From contig VAFM01000001.1 in assembly GCA_005768725.1 (NCBI GenBank), positions 620,001-684,000 of the forward strand: DNA of 64,000 nt, read 5' to 3'. The notes under the pieces are model-generated. The model saw only the letters and a program-made list of their open reading frames with translations. It searched no databases and was not told the DNA's origin. This DNA is from Blastochloris viridis. Its GTDB lineage: Bacteria; Pseudomonadota; Alphaproteobacteria; UBA2136; UBA6156. The position numbers and the translations under genes were made by a program. Below are positions 32,820 to 42,641 of the stretch, piece after piece. Each line of letters opens with the position of its first letter. The stretch's first letter is position 1.

Positions 32820-35078
32820 TTAGGTTTGGTCGGCGGTATGCACCAGCGGGTTTTCGACCACACAGGAGATCTCCACGAGATCACCGCGCGGTTTCACCCC
32901 CGTCACCCGTGCCAATACCGCCCAATCTTCGCCGTTTCCAAAGGCGAAGTGCGTGCGTTCTTCCGAAGCGCCCGTAAACGGCGTTATGTCGGGTTCTTCC
33001 TGCAAGACGACCTGCGTTACGGATTCCCCCGGCAAGACCTCCCATGGGCCGCTCACACCGCCATCCCTCTTGCGAAGCGCGATGTAATGTGGCCCAGCCT
33101 CTTCGAACACCACCGGCTCGGATAAAGTCAGCACCGGCTCATCCCACGCGATGACTTCCCCCGCCCGTCCCCAGCGGGGCATGTCGTGGGAAACTGCAAT
33201 CAGGTCGCCATAGGTCGGAATCATCCCCTCCAGCTCGGTTTGGAAGGTAACCAAGCGGCGCCGGTAGCGGTTGGCGGCGGCCATATAGAGCCCCTCGCGC
33301 CTAGCCTGCAGCTTGTCGGTACACCCGAATAGCGCCACCGTGGCAGGCTGTCCGGCGCTGCTTTCCGGCAAGGCCGAGGTCACTTCGTCCTGCTTCCACG
33401 TCCGACTGCTGAGAAACTGGACGGTCACCGCATCAGCAGTATCCTCGCCCGGCATCACATATTCGATACGGAAGCTTCCCTTGGCGATGTTACGAGGGCT
33501 AAACAGCACCACCGGCAGCGTGCGAGGTTCATCCCTGACAAAACGGACAATACCGCCTTGCAGGAAGGGCACTGCCCGGCCGCAGCGTGCGATACGGGAG
33601 AGTGCCTCCCACACCGTCAGCTTCTGATCGAATACCCCGTTGAAGGTGTCGCCGCGGACGCTCCATATCTGGTCAAGGTCGTACAATGCCTGCAGGTCAA
33701 TCCGGCTATCCGCTAGCTTGGCGCCATAGGTAGCCCGCAGCACATCCGCCAGCGCCCACGCAATCGAGCGGGTCGGCTGCAGCGCCGACCATCCGCCAAC
33801 CGGCGACCAGACCGGAAGCTTGCGGGTGACGATGCAGTTAATCATGCGTGAGGATCGCTGCGACAGGTTATCCGTTGCCCGCATTTTCAAGGCCAACATA
33901 GTCGCGCCTTCAAAGATGCTTGAACCTACCAGACGGGCCTTCAGCCCCACCCAGCGGATTTCATGGGCGGCGCGGGACGACATATCCTTGACGTTTGTGC
34001 GAAAAAGCCTAACCTCATAGCGGCCTGCTGTGGCCGTATATTTGTAGGTTTTCCGCTGGGCTGTGTTGGTGTTGGCGGTGAATGTCTCGTCAGCCAGCGT
34101 GACCCAGCCACCTACCGGCTCCCCTTCATCATCAATCAACCGTGCCTGTACCTGCCATGTGATGGTTTTATTGGCGAGACTGCCATCGTTGTTGGCATAA
34201 TACACGCCCCGCGGCATCTCGATATCAATGGCAATCTGGTCTGCTTTCGTTTCCGCAGGATTGGCGGAAAACGGCCCGACCCAATTCCCACCATCCGCCG
34301 TTGCCAGCAATTCCTGGCCCGCAACTTCCGGCGCCGTCACCACATCCGGTTCCAGCAGCGTCACGCTTCCGCCCGGCGGGATAACCTCATAGATCACCTC
34401 CTCGAAGCTGGTGATAGAAGTGTCCTCGATGCGGATTTGCTCTAGGTCGTACTCACCTTGCCCGATGGTGTGAAGCTGGAAGAGGAATTGGTCGTTGCCT
34501 ACATATTCCGCATAAGGGGTTGAGGCAAAATCCGGATAGACCACATGCCGCCCGTAAATGACGGGAATTGGCTCTCCCAGACGTGCTTGGTTACCCTGCG
34601 CTTGCAGGGAATAGGTCGGGCTGGGGGAACTGCCACCATAGTTGACGCTGGGCATGGTAGGCGACGGCGGCGGAATCAGGATATTTACCAGTGCCGAGCC
34701 CACCAAGGCCACACCCGCAGTCATCACAGCTGCACCCACGGCACCCATGCCCATACTCGCGGCCAAAGCTGCCCCGGCATAAGGCGCCGCTACCATCACG
34801 GCAATCATCAGCACGGTACTCAGGATTTTGCCACCCCCACCACCGCCCTGCGGCAGCGCCACAAACGCCACCACCATGCCCGGCAGAATCCGGCAAGTGT
34901 TCCAGTCGGCTCGTAGCACCGGCTCTCCATCCACCACGCAGATGGTCGGCAGCGGAAACTCCTCAATCCCCCGCCCAGCCAGCCATTCCCGAAGGGTCGG
35001 CTGGCTGGTCACCTTGAAGACTTGCTTGTTCCGCTCCGGCTGGAATGGGTTGTACAGAATGGCCACTGTCGCCGTCAT
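32820..35078 (-). CDS. TipJ/gpJ-like tail tip attachment protein
   Basis: The 752-residue protein starts at ATG 35078 with GGAGAT upstream. The N-terminus (VCVVDGEPVLRADW, GGGGGGKILSTV and a membrane-like segment TVLMIAVMVAAPYAG) is followed by PVIYGRHVVYPDF-type strands, the central tail-tip domain (DNLSQRSSRMINCIVTRKLP, RSIAWALADVLRATYGAKLA) and C-terminal beta domains. This is the order seen in TipJ-type central tail tip proteins, though it is shorter than lambda J. It carries the host-contact end of the tail. It overlaps the NlpC/P60 gene by 116 bases. Confidence 0.85.
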   Translation of the reverse strand: MTATVAILYNPFQPERNKQVFKVTSQPTLREWLAGRGIEEFPLPTICVVDGEPVLRADWNTCRILPGMVVAFVALPQGGGGGGKILSTVLMIAVMVAAPYAGAALAASMGMGAVGAAVMTAGVALVGSALVNILIPPPSPTMPSVNYGGSSPSPTYSLQAQGNQARLGEPIPVIYGRHVVYPDFASTPYAEYVGNDQFLFQLHTIGQGEYDLEQIRIEDTSITSFEEVIYEVIPPGGSVTLLEPDVVTAPEVAGQELLATADGGNWVGPFSANPAETKADQIAIDIEMPRGVYYANNDGSLANKTITWQVQARLIDDEGEPVGGWVTLADETFTANTNTAQRKTYKYTATAGRYEVRLFRTNVKDMSSRAAHEIRWVGLKARLVGSSIFEGATMLALKMRATDNLSQRSSRMINCIVTRKLPVWSPVGGWSALQPTRSIAWALADVLRATYGAKLADSRIDLQALYDLDQIWSVRGDTFNGVFDQKLTVWEALSRIARCGRAVPFLQGGIVRFVRDEPRTLPVVLFSPRNIAKGSFRIEYVMPGEDTADAVTVQFLSSRTWKQDEVTSALPESSAGQPATVALFGCTDKLQARREGLYMAAANRYRRRLVTFQTELEGMIPTYGDLIAVSHDMPRWGRAGEVIAWDEPVLTLSEPVVFEEAGPHYIALRKRDGGVSGPWEVLPGESVTQVVLQEEPDITPFTGASEERTHFAFGNGEDWAVLARVTGVKPRGDLVEISCVVENPLVHTADQT

Positions 35079-35484
35079 GTTGATCTCCAATGTATTCGTA
35101 GAAGTTTTCAATCTGCCAGCCATTGAGGTGGAGGCTTCGCATGTTTTGGAACACCACCCCGCGTTCCTGAGCGGCGTGTAGAATTCCGCCCCCATCCACA
35201 TCGAGCCACACTCCAACGTGGACGGGATGGCGGGATTGGCGGAGTAGCGCCACATCCCCTTCCTTCGGATAAAGGGTCGGCTTCCAGTCCGACCGCACGG
35301 GATGGTCGCGGATGGTTTGGATCAGCAGGCGTAGGTTCTTGGGGTCGACCTGAATGGTCTCCAAATTGCGCCCGTACAGCCGACGCTGGATTTCCACGAC
35401 CAGCCCCCAGCAATCGAAGGCCTCCGGCCCGTCCGAGGCCATACGCCACGGTTTGCCAATATATTCGGTTGCCCAATGCGTCAT
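34963..35484 (-). CDS. NlpC/P60-family tail tip peptidase
   Basis: This 173-residue protein has the cysteine peptidase core: GPEAFDCWGLVVEIQ (Cys25), RHPVHVGVWL (His89) and the third residue region GGGILHAAQERG. It equals gpK of lambda-like tails, which digests peptidoglycan or helps tip assembly. The last 45 residues extend beyond the domain and overlap the tail tip gene start. It starts 4 bases before the end of the preceding gene. Confidence 0.88.
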   Translation of the reverse strand: MTHWATEYIGKPWRMASDGPEAFDCWGLVVEIQRRLYGRNLETIQVDPKNLRLLIQTIRDHPVRSDWKPTLYPKEGDVALLRQSRHPVHVGVWLDVDGGGILHAAQERGVVFQNMRSLHLNGWQIENFYEYIGDQHDGDSGHSVQPIPAGAEQASLQGDQPADPSGMAGWAGD

Positions 35485-36023
35485 CTTGTCAGTCCAGGGA
35501 ATGTTGTTGCGCTGTAAGTTTCTGCCGGAAACGCCTTGTTACCCACATCCAGCATCCGTGCCCGGCCGGTGACGCGGAACACATCCGCAGATACTTCCGT
35601 CAGCACCAGAGTGATGGGTGGCTCCATCTGTGGCCCTTCAAGGTCTGTGGAAAGGTAGGGCCGGTAGGTCACTTCAATGACGTCCTGACTTTCCGCAGCC
35701 CCATCCAAGTGCCGGACAATCTCCCGCGAAACGTTATCCAGCGTGATGGAGATTTCCGGTACCGGCGCGGTATCCACGGCTGGGAGTTCAAGGTCGAAGC
35801 CCATGGCAACGAACGTGACCATCTCGCCGGCATTGAGGGGGGCGCCCCCTTCCAGCCGGGCGGTCAGGTCGGCATTGTCCCGCACCACACGAATCGCCAT
35901 TGGCAACCCCTCATCGTCAAAAAATGATGGATGGCGGAGTTCCAAGGTATGGAGAATCACCACATCGGCAGGCGCAACGGCATACGCCTCGCGCAAGGCT
36001 TCTGATAATGTAGGATTAGGCAT
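35481..36023 (-). CDS. DUF1833-like phage tail protein
   Basis: The 180-residue protein starts at ATG 36023 (MPNPTLSEALREAYAVAP). It contains HTLELRHPSFFDDEGLPMAI and strands EISITLDNVSREIVRHLDGA and IEVTYRPYLSTDL, a beta-rich tail-tip domain as in DUF1833 proteins next to NlpC/P60 genes. It overlaps the NlpC gene by 4 bases. It probably belongs to the distal tail or hub. Confidence 0.75.
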   Translation of the reverse strand: MPNPTLSEALREAYAVAPADVVILHTLELRHPSFFDDEGLPMAIRVVRDNADLTARLEGGAPLNAGEMVTFVAMGFDLELPAVDTAPVPEISITLDNVSREIVRHLDGAAESQDVIEVTYRPYLSTDLEGPQMEPPITLVLTEVSADVFRVTGRARMLDVGNKAFPAETYSATTFPGLTR

Positions 36024-36027
36024 AAGT

Positions 36028-36705
36028 TTAAACCTTGATGATGTAAGACATCGCCAACCACGGTGGGGTCGTATCAAAGCTCGTCCCTATCAGGGTTCCC
36101 GAACCAGAGAAACTGTGGTTATGCGACTGCCCACCTCCAACGGACGTGGTGTTTGTGGAGGTATATTGCGATTTGGTAGATGAACCTGTTGAGGTGGGGT
36201 ATTGAGTTGCCTGATATTGAGATGGGCCGTATGAGACGTGGTAATGGCTTGGTGTTTGATTGACTGAAAGAGTTGTCTCACCAATTTCTCCATCCACCAC
36301 AACGGTACCTGAAGGAGTATGGGATTCTGAGCCTCCCATTCCACCTAATACATCCGCTTGGGCTACGGTCAGGCGATTTGCGGAATCTCCTCCCAAGTTA
36401 TCCAAGCCTACGGCTACCCGACCACGCATATCGGGAATGCAGAATGTCAATTCACCGTCACCCGCCCCATATGCCGTACCAATGGCAGCAAAAAGGCCAG
36501 CATAGCTGGCCCGATTTACTTCACTACCATCACACAACAGCCATCCAGGTGGTGGTGCAACTCCGGCGAATGGGAGAATCGTACCTAACGGGACACCCGG
36601 CTGGGCGACCCAATGTGTTCCGTTGAACGTGAGGACGTCTCCCACCGCGCTCTCTGGTAAATCGAAGTCTTTGACCATCGTGGCCGGTATTTGCGTCAAA
36701 CCCAT
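36028..36705 (-). CDS. Phage tail collar domain protein
   Basis: A 225-residue protein with a short N-terminus and a tail collar (Phage_Collar) domain: LPFAGVAPPPGWLLCDGSEV, YAGLFAAIGTAYGAGDG, FCIPDMRGRVAVGLDNLGG. A Ser/Thr/Gln-rich loop with SHNHSFSGSG and the end PPWLAMSYIIKV follow. The C-terminal part is clearly paralogous to the tail fibre at 37085-38950. It may be an alternative receptor-binding tip. Confidence 0.8.
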   Translation of the reverse strand: MGLTQIPATMVKDFDLPESAVGDVLTFNGTHWVAQPGVPLGTILPFAGVAPPPGWLLCDGSEVNRASYAGLFAAIGTAYGAGDGELTFCIPDMRGRVAVGLDNLGGDSANRLTVAQADVLGGMGGSESHTPSGTVVVDGEIGETTLSVNQTPSHYHVSYGPSQYQATQYPTSTGSSTKSQYTSTNTTSVGGGQSHNHSFSGSGTLIGTSFDTTPPWLAMSYIIKV

Positions 36706-36716
36706 CCTTGGATACT

Positions 36717-37070
36717 CTATTCGTTCGCGTTGATATCAGACTCTGCGGCCAGACGCGCGTCCTTGGCCGCGACAATCGCTGGCAGATTGGTGATTCCGTC
36801 GAGGTAGGGTCGATATTGTGCCAGAGCGGATTCCGGCACCGGATAATGCCAGCCGTTCTCCAAAATCAATTCCATCCGGATGGGGGAGACCTCAAAGCCC
36901 GCCACCGGCACCAATCCGCTAATCGCTTGCAGATCGGGTGTTGGCAGGATAATCCCTGCAGCAGCAATATCCGCCATGGCATTGGCCAGCGTATCCGTAT
37001 AACTCTCGCTGCCGTTATCAATGTGGACGGTACCATCGGGGGTTAGTTTGAAGCGTGCATTCATATGCAT
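36717..37070 (-). CDS. Small fibre-associated protein, possible chaperone
   Basis: This 117-residue protein starts at the ATG with AAAGGAAAG upstream. It reads ARFKLTPDGTVHIDNGSESY, then helices and LPAIVAAKDARLAAESDI. It lies between the two collar-domain genes, where fibre assembly chaperones are often found. No firm family call is possible. Confidence 0.5.
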   Translation of the reverse strand: MHMNARFKLTPDGTVHIDNGSESYTDTLANAMADIAAAGIILPTPDLQAISGLVPVAGFEVSPIRMELILENGWHYPVPESALAQYRPYLDGITNLPAIVAAKDARLAAESDINANE

Positions 37071-37084
37071 GTCTTTCCTTTTGA

Positions 37085-38950
37085 TTATGTTTTGATGATG
37101 TAGTTCATGGCCAGCCAAGGCTGTGTGACCGCAAATGGGTTGACGCTGAGACTGTGACTGTGGCTAGCCGCAGACCCCGCAGCTACCGTATTCCACTTTG
37201 TGGTTGACGATTGAACGTAGAGGTTGAAGCCCACAGGGTCGGTGGAATAGTTAAAACCATAAGCGTTACCCCCTCCCGACATACGGACATTCATCGCCGT
37301 GGGTGTAGATTGGCCATTTGCCCCAGGCCACGTTTGTTGGTGAGCGTGGCTGGGAAGCTGTGATTCCAAGAGTGTCGTATCGCCCACACTTCCACTCAGG
37401 GTTTGGTTTTCTATCCCTCCTGCTCCACCCAAGACATCCGCTTGGGCAGATGTCAGACGGTTGGCAGAAACCCCTTCCATATTGTCCATACCAGTCACCA
37501 CGCGTCCGCGCAGGTCAGGCAAGGCAAAGGTTGTAGCCCCGTCCCCTACCCCATAGGCCGTGCCTACCACAGCAAAAAGGGCGGCATAGGCCACCCTGCT
37601 GACAGTCTGCCCCGCACACAGGAGCCAACCCGGCGGAGGTGCACTTCCTGCAAACGGTATCAGCATACCCGGTAGAAAGGCCTGCGGGGTATCCACTTCG
37701 GCTGCGGCGCCGGTGTCATCAAACCCTAATAGCTTGTTGGGCGTACCATCGGCTAATTTAACCAATGTCACCCCTTTATCCTTAAGGTGACGAGTGTCCA
37801 CCGTATCCTCGGCAGGTACACCAATCGGCGCCTGCGCTCCGAACACCACCTCCACATTATCCGTACCGGCCGGAGGCGCTTCCCCGAAAATCAGCTCGTT
37901 TCCGACCAGCTCGTACCCATCCTTCTGTTGGTAGACGCCGGAAATATAAGTATTGGTATTATTCTTCGAGCCCGGCGTGCCGGATAGAAAGAAATTGGTG
38001 TGGATGCCATCGCCGCTGAAGCGTTGTACCGTCACGTTGACGGCTCCCAGCCCTCCCCCGGATGCAAACCATCCCTCGTTATCCCTATCCCCCACGAAGG
38101 TGTCGATATTGTATTGTGCGGCCAGCGTGCGGCTGGCCAGACCGTTGATCGTATCGCCACCGGTGCCGTTGACCACCACGGTATTCACATCGCCCGTTGC
38201 CTTGGCTACGCCCAACCGCATGTCCAATGCCAGACCACCTAACGCAGGCAGGTTGATTTCCACCGGCCCGCCGGAGGTATCTACCCGATAGAGATAACCA
38301 TTAGAAGTGACGGGCACAGCAAAAGGGCTGTCCGCATGGGAAATATCCACAACCTCCGCAAACAACTGCCCGGCCGCACTCGCTGCAGCAGCAGCTGCAC
38401 TGGCAGCGGCATCCAGCGCACTGGTAGATGCGCTTCCGGCGCTGGACGATGCGTTAGTTGCGGATATACCGGCGGCCACTTTGCTGGCTTCGGCATTGGC
38501 CTCCGATACAGCCGCTGCCTCTGCGGAATCTGCGGCATGACTCTCGCTGAGAGCAGCGGCATTCCGGCTGGCTTCAGCTGCGGTCTCGAAATCTGCAGCA
38601 TTGGATTCGGATGCAGCGGCAGCGTTTTCACTCGCAAGGGCTTCCGCTGCCGAAGTGTCGGCGGCTAATGCCGATGCCGCAGCCGCTGTTTCACTCGCTG
38701 CAGCCGCCTCTTCGGATTCTGCCGCTACCGCCGCGCTGGATACCGCCTCATTCCGCATGGTGGTGAGTGTGGTAAGGCTGGTGGTGAGAAGCTCTTCGTT
38801 CTCGCTGATGACCTTGGCAACGCTCTTCACCGGCCCACTTTCAGTGGTCACGGTGGTGGTGGCATCGCCGTGGACAATGGCATGCAGCAGGCCGCTATCC
38901 GTCGTGGTCTGCACGACAGCGGCCTGCAATTGCTCCTGCAGGGTAGGCAT
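37085..38950 (-). CDS. Tail fibre with Ala/Ser-rich stalk and collar tip
   Basis: The 621-residue protein has an N-terminal attachment segment, a long Ala/Ser/Glu-rich helical stalk (about residues 60-190, repeating AAxSExxA units), a beta linker region (GGPVEINLPALGGLALDMRL; GDGIHTNFFLSGTPG) and a C-terminal tail collar domain (IPFAGSAPPPGWLLCAGQTV ... PWLAMNYIIKT). The stalk is probably a trimeric coiled coil and the tip binds receptors. Its tip repeats the domain of the protein at 36028-36705. Confidence 0.85.
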   Translation of the reverse strand: MPTLQEQLQAAVVQTTTDSGLLHAIVHGDATTTVTTESGPVKSVAKVISENEELLTTSLTTLTTMRNEAVSSAAVAAESEEAAAASETAAAASALAADTSAAEALASENAAAASESNAADFETAAEASRNAAALSESHAADSAEAAAVSEANAEASKVAAGISATNASSSAGSASTSALDAAASAAAAAASAAGQLFAEVVDISHADSPFAVPVTSNGYLYRVDTSGGPVEINLPALGGLALDMRLGVAKATGDVNTVVVNGTGGDTINGLASRTLAAQYNIDTFVGDRDNEGWFASGGGLGAVNVTVQRFSGDGIHTNFFLSGTPGSKNNTNTYISGVYQQKDGYELVGNELIFGEAPPAGTDNVEVVFGAQAPIGVPAEDTVDTRHLKDKGVTLVKLADGTPNKLLGFDDTGAAAEVDTPQAFLPGMLIPFAGSAPPPGWLLCAGQTVSRVAYAALFAVVGTAYGVGDGATTFALPDLRGRVVTGMDNMEGVSANRLTSAQADVLGGAGGIENQTLSGSVGDTTLLESQLPSHAHQQTWPGANGQSTPTAMNVRMSGGGNAYGFNYSTDPVGFNLYVQSSTTKWNTVAAGSAASHSHSLSVNPFAVTQPWLAMNYIIKT

Positions 38951-38971
38951 GGGACATTTCCTTGGGTTTAG

Positions 38972-39451
38972 TTACCAGACCGAGGGGCCGGGCAAGGTGG
39001 TATGGATAAGTTGATGGAAGGCATTGATGGTGGCGAATAACTGCTCTGGCGGATTCTCCAGCAGAATCTCCATCGCCTCGGCATCCAGCGTGGGTCGTTC
39101 ACGGATTTCCAGTTGGCTGGTCACCTCCCAGAACAACCCGTTGAACAGCTTGGCATCAAATTGCCGCTTAAAGCGGGCAGTATGGGTAGTAATCCCAATT
39201 CCACCCAGCAGGTCGATATCAAAAAACTCCGCGCCTTCCTTGGCATAGAGTTTGTACCAGGCTTCGAATACCGCGAACTGGTTACGGGTGAACAGCCAGC
39301 GCACGCCGATCATGCTTGGCACATCGGTAAAACGCCGCCGCTGGCGGGCCAAGCCCGCCTCCATCTCGGTGCGGATAACCGCATCACCCGGCTGCACGGC
39401 ATAGCTTTGCACCGAAGGTAGGGGAAGCGTAGAAGGCCAAATGACGGACAT
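38972..39451 (-). CDS. Phage tail protein of the tip region
   Basis: This 159-residue protein (IWPSTLPLPSVQSYAVQPGD, SMIGVRWLFTRNQFAVFEAW, GAEFFDIDLLGG) resembles small tail proteins found between the tape measure and fibre genes in alphaproteobacterial siphophages. It is beta-rich with no membrane segment. The position suggests a distal tail component. Confidence 0.65.
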   Translation of the reverse strand: MSVIWPSTLPLPSVQSYAVQPGDAVIRTEMEAGLARQRRRFTDVPSMIGVRWLFTRNQFAVFEAWYKLYAKEGAEFFDIDLLGGIGITTHTARFKRQFDAKLFNGLFWEVTSQLEIRERPTLDAEAMEILLENPPEQLFATINAFHQLIHTTLPGPSVW

Positions 39452-39523
39452 CTTATTTCTGACTTCAGGTTCTCTGTTGATTATGAGCGGGATGTGATAG
39501 GCTGCCTGTGGGTAAGCAGCAGA

Positions 39524-39550
39524 AACGCACGCCCCGTAAGGGCGTGCGTT
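39524..39550. terminator. Intra-operon hairpin
   Basis: AACGCACGCCC and GGGCGTGCGTT form an 11-bp perfect stem with loop CGTAA between the tape measure and the next tail gene. The better T tract lies on the plus strand, so on the late strand it may act as a partial terminator or RNA stabiliser. Confidence 0.5.
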
Positions 39551-39559
39551 TTTGTGTGA

Positions 39560-42500
39560 TTACCTGTAACTCCCCACCGCTGGATTAAGCCCATACCGCC
39601 GTTCAAGGGTCGGCGCGAGGCCATTCCCTCGACTGACATTACGGGCGATGCGGTTTTCCACCTCTTCGATGATGACGCTGAGATTCAGATTGCCGTTGGC
39701 ATCCCGGTTCACTTCCGTCCGTGCCTCCGCATTGGCGACATGGTTTTGGATGTTTACCTGCACATTCACCGGCGGGCTGGCACTCATAGCACCACCCAGC
39801 GCTGCCATCTGACCTGGGGTGAACACCGTCTCCCCTTCCTTAGCAATGATGGGCACTTCCTGCCCAACCACTCCCCCGCTGTGGAAACGAGGGGCATCGG
39901 CAAAGACCGAGGGATGGATGGTACGGGATTGGAGGGCATCTCGCCCGATTACCCCGCCGGTGTGTGCCATTGAGACGCTGGCAGTTGGTGCCGACGCCGT
40001 TGCTCCAGCTCCCGCACCAGGAGCGCCAAACATACTGCCGATGGCTGCATTCAAAGCCCCAGATAGCGGCCCGGTGATACTTGACTGAATCTGCATGCGG
40101 ATGAGGTCGGAAATAACCGAGTCCACAAAGGACTTGAAATCCATCTTTCCCGTCCGCACGAAGTCCACCAGCGCATCCTCCATGCTGGAGAAGGCGTTTT
40201 TGAACAGGCGCTCGGTTTGGGCAGCAGCATTGGTCGCCTCATCCACCACATCGTTCAGGCCACGGGTTATCCCGTCCTGCCAGCGGCGGGAGTTGCGTAG
40301 GTCTTCATCCCGCGCCTCCTTCAGCATCTGGTTGAACACGGCATCCACTTCAGCGCGGAACGGCTCATACCCGGCAGAGGCTTCATCCAGCCCTTTCAGG
40401 GCCTCGTCACGCCACTCCTGGGCGCGAACAGTGGCTCCCGCCAGCGTCTTGTCCAGCTCGTCAAAGCGGCGGCGCACGTCCTCCACGGTACGCTCCCGTT
40501 CCCGCCCAAGGTCGCGGTTCTTGCGCTCTTGCTCCTGCAGGCCCTTTTCAGCCGCGTTCAGGTCATGCACCCGTGTGACCAGACCACGCACCTTGTCGGC
40601 CAGCGCGGCCCGTTGGCTGTCCTCCTTTTGAATGTCCAGCAGGCCGAACCGCCGCAGCGCCTGTTCCTGCTCGTTGGTGATCATGGCCTTGCGGAGTGCG
40701 GCATCACCGTCCTTGCGAGCGGCAGCCACCCGACGTAGGCCCTGTTCCTCGGCAGACATCTGGGCAATCTGTTCCTCGATGCGCTTGCGCTCATCGTCGG
40801 ACAGCGCCGTAAAGGCGGGCTTGGCCGGAGCCGCTTCCGCCTCATCCTTCTTGACCGGTTGCGGGTTCGCCAGCGAGGCCAAGGCCGCTTCCGCATTCTT
40901 GGCTGCCAGTTCCGCCGCCTGCAGCGCCATTACCATGTCCCGAATCTGTTCGGCATTCTGACCGAACTCAGGGTACTTCCGCGCCAGCTTGAACATTGCA
41001 TCGGAATACTGGTCAGCCGTCATCCGGCCATTCAGCAACTCACGGCGCAGCAGCACCAGCTGGTCTTGCAGATCTGTGCCGGTGCGGCTGAGTTGATCCC
41101 AAAAGCCCCCAATAGGGCCGACCTCAAGCTCCCGTTTGAGGTCGGCTATATTCTGCCGGGCGGTTCTCAGTTGCTCCTCGTACCGGAAGAATTGTTCATT
41201 GGCCGTGGCATCCGCCAGCTTCTCCAAACCTTCGGCGGCTTCACTCGCCCGCTTCTTGATCTCGGCCAGTTCCACCGAGTGGTCACGGGCCGCCTTGGCG
41301 GCCACATCATGACCCTGCGCCAGTTTGTAGAGCGCCACACCGGTCAGCACCGCCAAGCCCACCGGCCCACCGATGAACGCCAGCGCGGTACGCAGCCCTA
41401 TCATGGCCACGGTGGCCAGTTGCGTAGCTCCCTGCAGCACAGCCAACCGCACAGCAAACCCTGTGGACACCTCCGCTGCCAGTTTAAGGCTGGCAATGGT
41501 GCCACTGGTGGCCAGCGCCGTATTAAGGGCCGTAAAGCCTGCGGCGGCCACGCGGGCCGCCACCAGCCCACCAAGCGCGGTCACGGCCAGGTCGGCATTG
41601 CTGACCAGCAAGGCCAAGGCTTCCGCCGCCACCGCTACAGCATCACCCAATGCCTCACCGAGTGCCTTGGCACCGTCCTGCACATCCGGGCGGCTCAGGG
41701 TTTCGGCTAAAGTCTGGAATCCCTCACTCAACCCATCCATAAAACCGGAAGATGCGACAGTACGCTCCAAAATCAGAACCGAGTTATTAAAACGGTTCAT
41801 CTGCGCCATCGCGCTCTGCATAGCCTGAGCTACGCCGTCACCAAAGGTTCTCCGAATTTCAGCAATAAACCGGGGGAGAAACTCATCGGCCATCAAACTG
41901 CCGGTCTGAAGCATCTTCTCCAGTGCCTCATTACTTATGCCCATCCCGCGGGCTGCCAATTGGAAGGCCCCATAAAGACGCTCCCCCAACTGTCCGCGCA
42001 GCTCTTCGGTCTGCACCTTGCCCTTGGACATGATTTGCGAAATGGCCCGCAATGCCCCAGCCACATTGTCGGCAGAGAGTTGAAGCACCGCGCCAGCTTC
42101 AGCAATACCGACAAAGATATCCCGTGTCGCCTGGCCTTCCAATTTGGTGCCTTTGGCCGAAGCTGCCAGCCCCAAATACGCCTTTGACGTTTCCAACAGG
42201 TTCAAACCTAACCGTTCGGATTCCCGCTTAAGGAAGGCCATCTCCTCAGCAGCTCCCTTGCTGCTGCCCGTCACCGCCGTCAATGCAGTATCCAGCCCTT
42301 GGAAGGCCATGCCGGTTTCGGTGATGGAACGCACGGCGCTCATCACACTATGAATCCCCGCATAGGCGGCCATCAGTCCGGCAGCCTGACGCAGCACACC
42401 GTTCAAGGCACGGGCGGTCACATCAACGGCCTTCAGGTCGGCGCTGGCGGGCTTGGTGGCATGGCTGATACGCTGGAAAGCGCGCTCGCCGGTGTCACCG

Positions 42501-42583
42501 ATATCCTTGAAGGTCTGCTCGACCACCTTGCCGTCAATTGCGGCCAACCGGATAGAGAGGCGCTTTTCGGCCATAGGGTTCAC
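39560..42583 (-). CDS. Tail tape measure protein
   Basis: A 1007-residue protein with the tape measure layout: N-terminal tape measure domain (AFQGLDTALTAVTGSSKGAA, MSKGKVQTEELRGQLGERL), hydrophobic segments near residues 340-420, long helical Ala/Glu/Arg-rich middle, and a C-terminal domain (FKSFVDSVISDLIRMQIQSS; GGVIGRDALQSR; PIIAKEGETVFTPGQMAALG). It sets tail length and may form the DNA channel. The hydrophobic segments fit membrane insertion at ejection. Its place after G/GT matches lambda gpH. Confidence 0.93.
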   Translation of the reverse strand: MNPMAEKRLSIRLAAIDGKVVEQTFKDIGDTGERAFQRISHATKPASADLKAVDVTARALNGVLRQAAGLMAAYAGIHSVMSAVRSITETGMAFQGLDTALTAVTGSSKGAAEEMAFLKRESERLGLNLLETSKAYLGLAASAKGTKLEGQATRDIFVGIAEAGAVLQLSADNVAGALRAISQIMSKGKVQTEELRGQLGERLYGAFQLAARGMGISNEALEKMLQTGSLMADEFLPRFIAEIRRTFGDGVAQAMQSAMAQMNRFNNSVLILERTVASSGFMDGLSEGFQTLAETLSRPDVQDGAKALGEALGDAVAVAAEALALLVSNADLAVTALGGLVAARVAAAGFTALNTALATSGTIASLKLAAEVSTGFAVRLAVLQGATQLATVAMIGLRTALAFIGGPVGLAVLTGVALYKLAQGHDVAAKAARDHSVELAEIKKRASEAAEGLEKLADATANEQFFRYEEQLRTARQNIADLKRELEVGPIGGFWDQLSRTGTDLQDQLVLLRRELLNGRMTADQYSDAMFKLARKYPEFGQNAEQIRDMVMALQAAELAAKNAEAALASLANPQPVKKDEAEAAPAKPAFTALSDDERKRIEEQIAQMSAEEQGLRRVAAARKDGDAALRKAMITNEQEQALRRFGLLDIQKEDSQRAALADKVRGLVTRVHDLNAAEKGLQEQERKNRDLGRERERTVEDVRRRFDELDKTLAGATVRAQEWRDEALKGLDEASAGYEPFRAEVDAVFNQMLKEARDEDLRNSRRWQDGITRGLNDVVDEATNAAAQTERLFKNAFSSMEDALVDFVRTGKMDFKSFVDSVISDLIRMQIQSSITGPLSGALNAAIGSMFGAPGAGAGATASAPTASVSMAHTGGVIGRDALQSRTIHPSVFADAPRFHSGGVVGQEVPIIAKEGETVFTPGQMAALGGAMSASPPVNVQVNIQNHVANAEARTEVNRDANGNLNLSVIIEEVENRIARNVSRGNGLAPTLERRYGLNPAVGSYR

Positions 42584-42641
42584 TCCACATAAAAGGCCCG
42601 CTTATCGCGGGCCTTCACATCGCATTCATCTGCGCGGGTGG

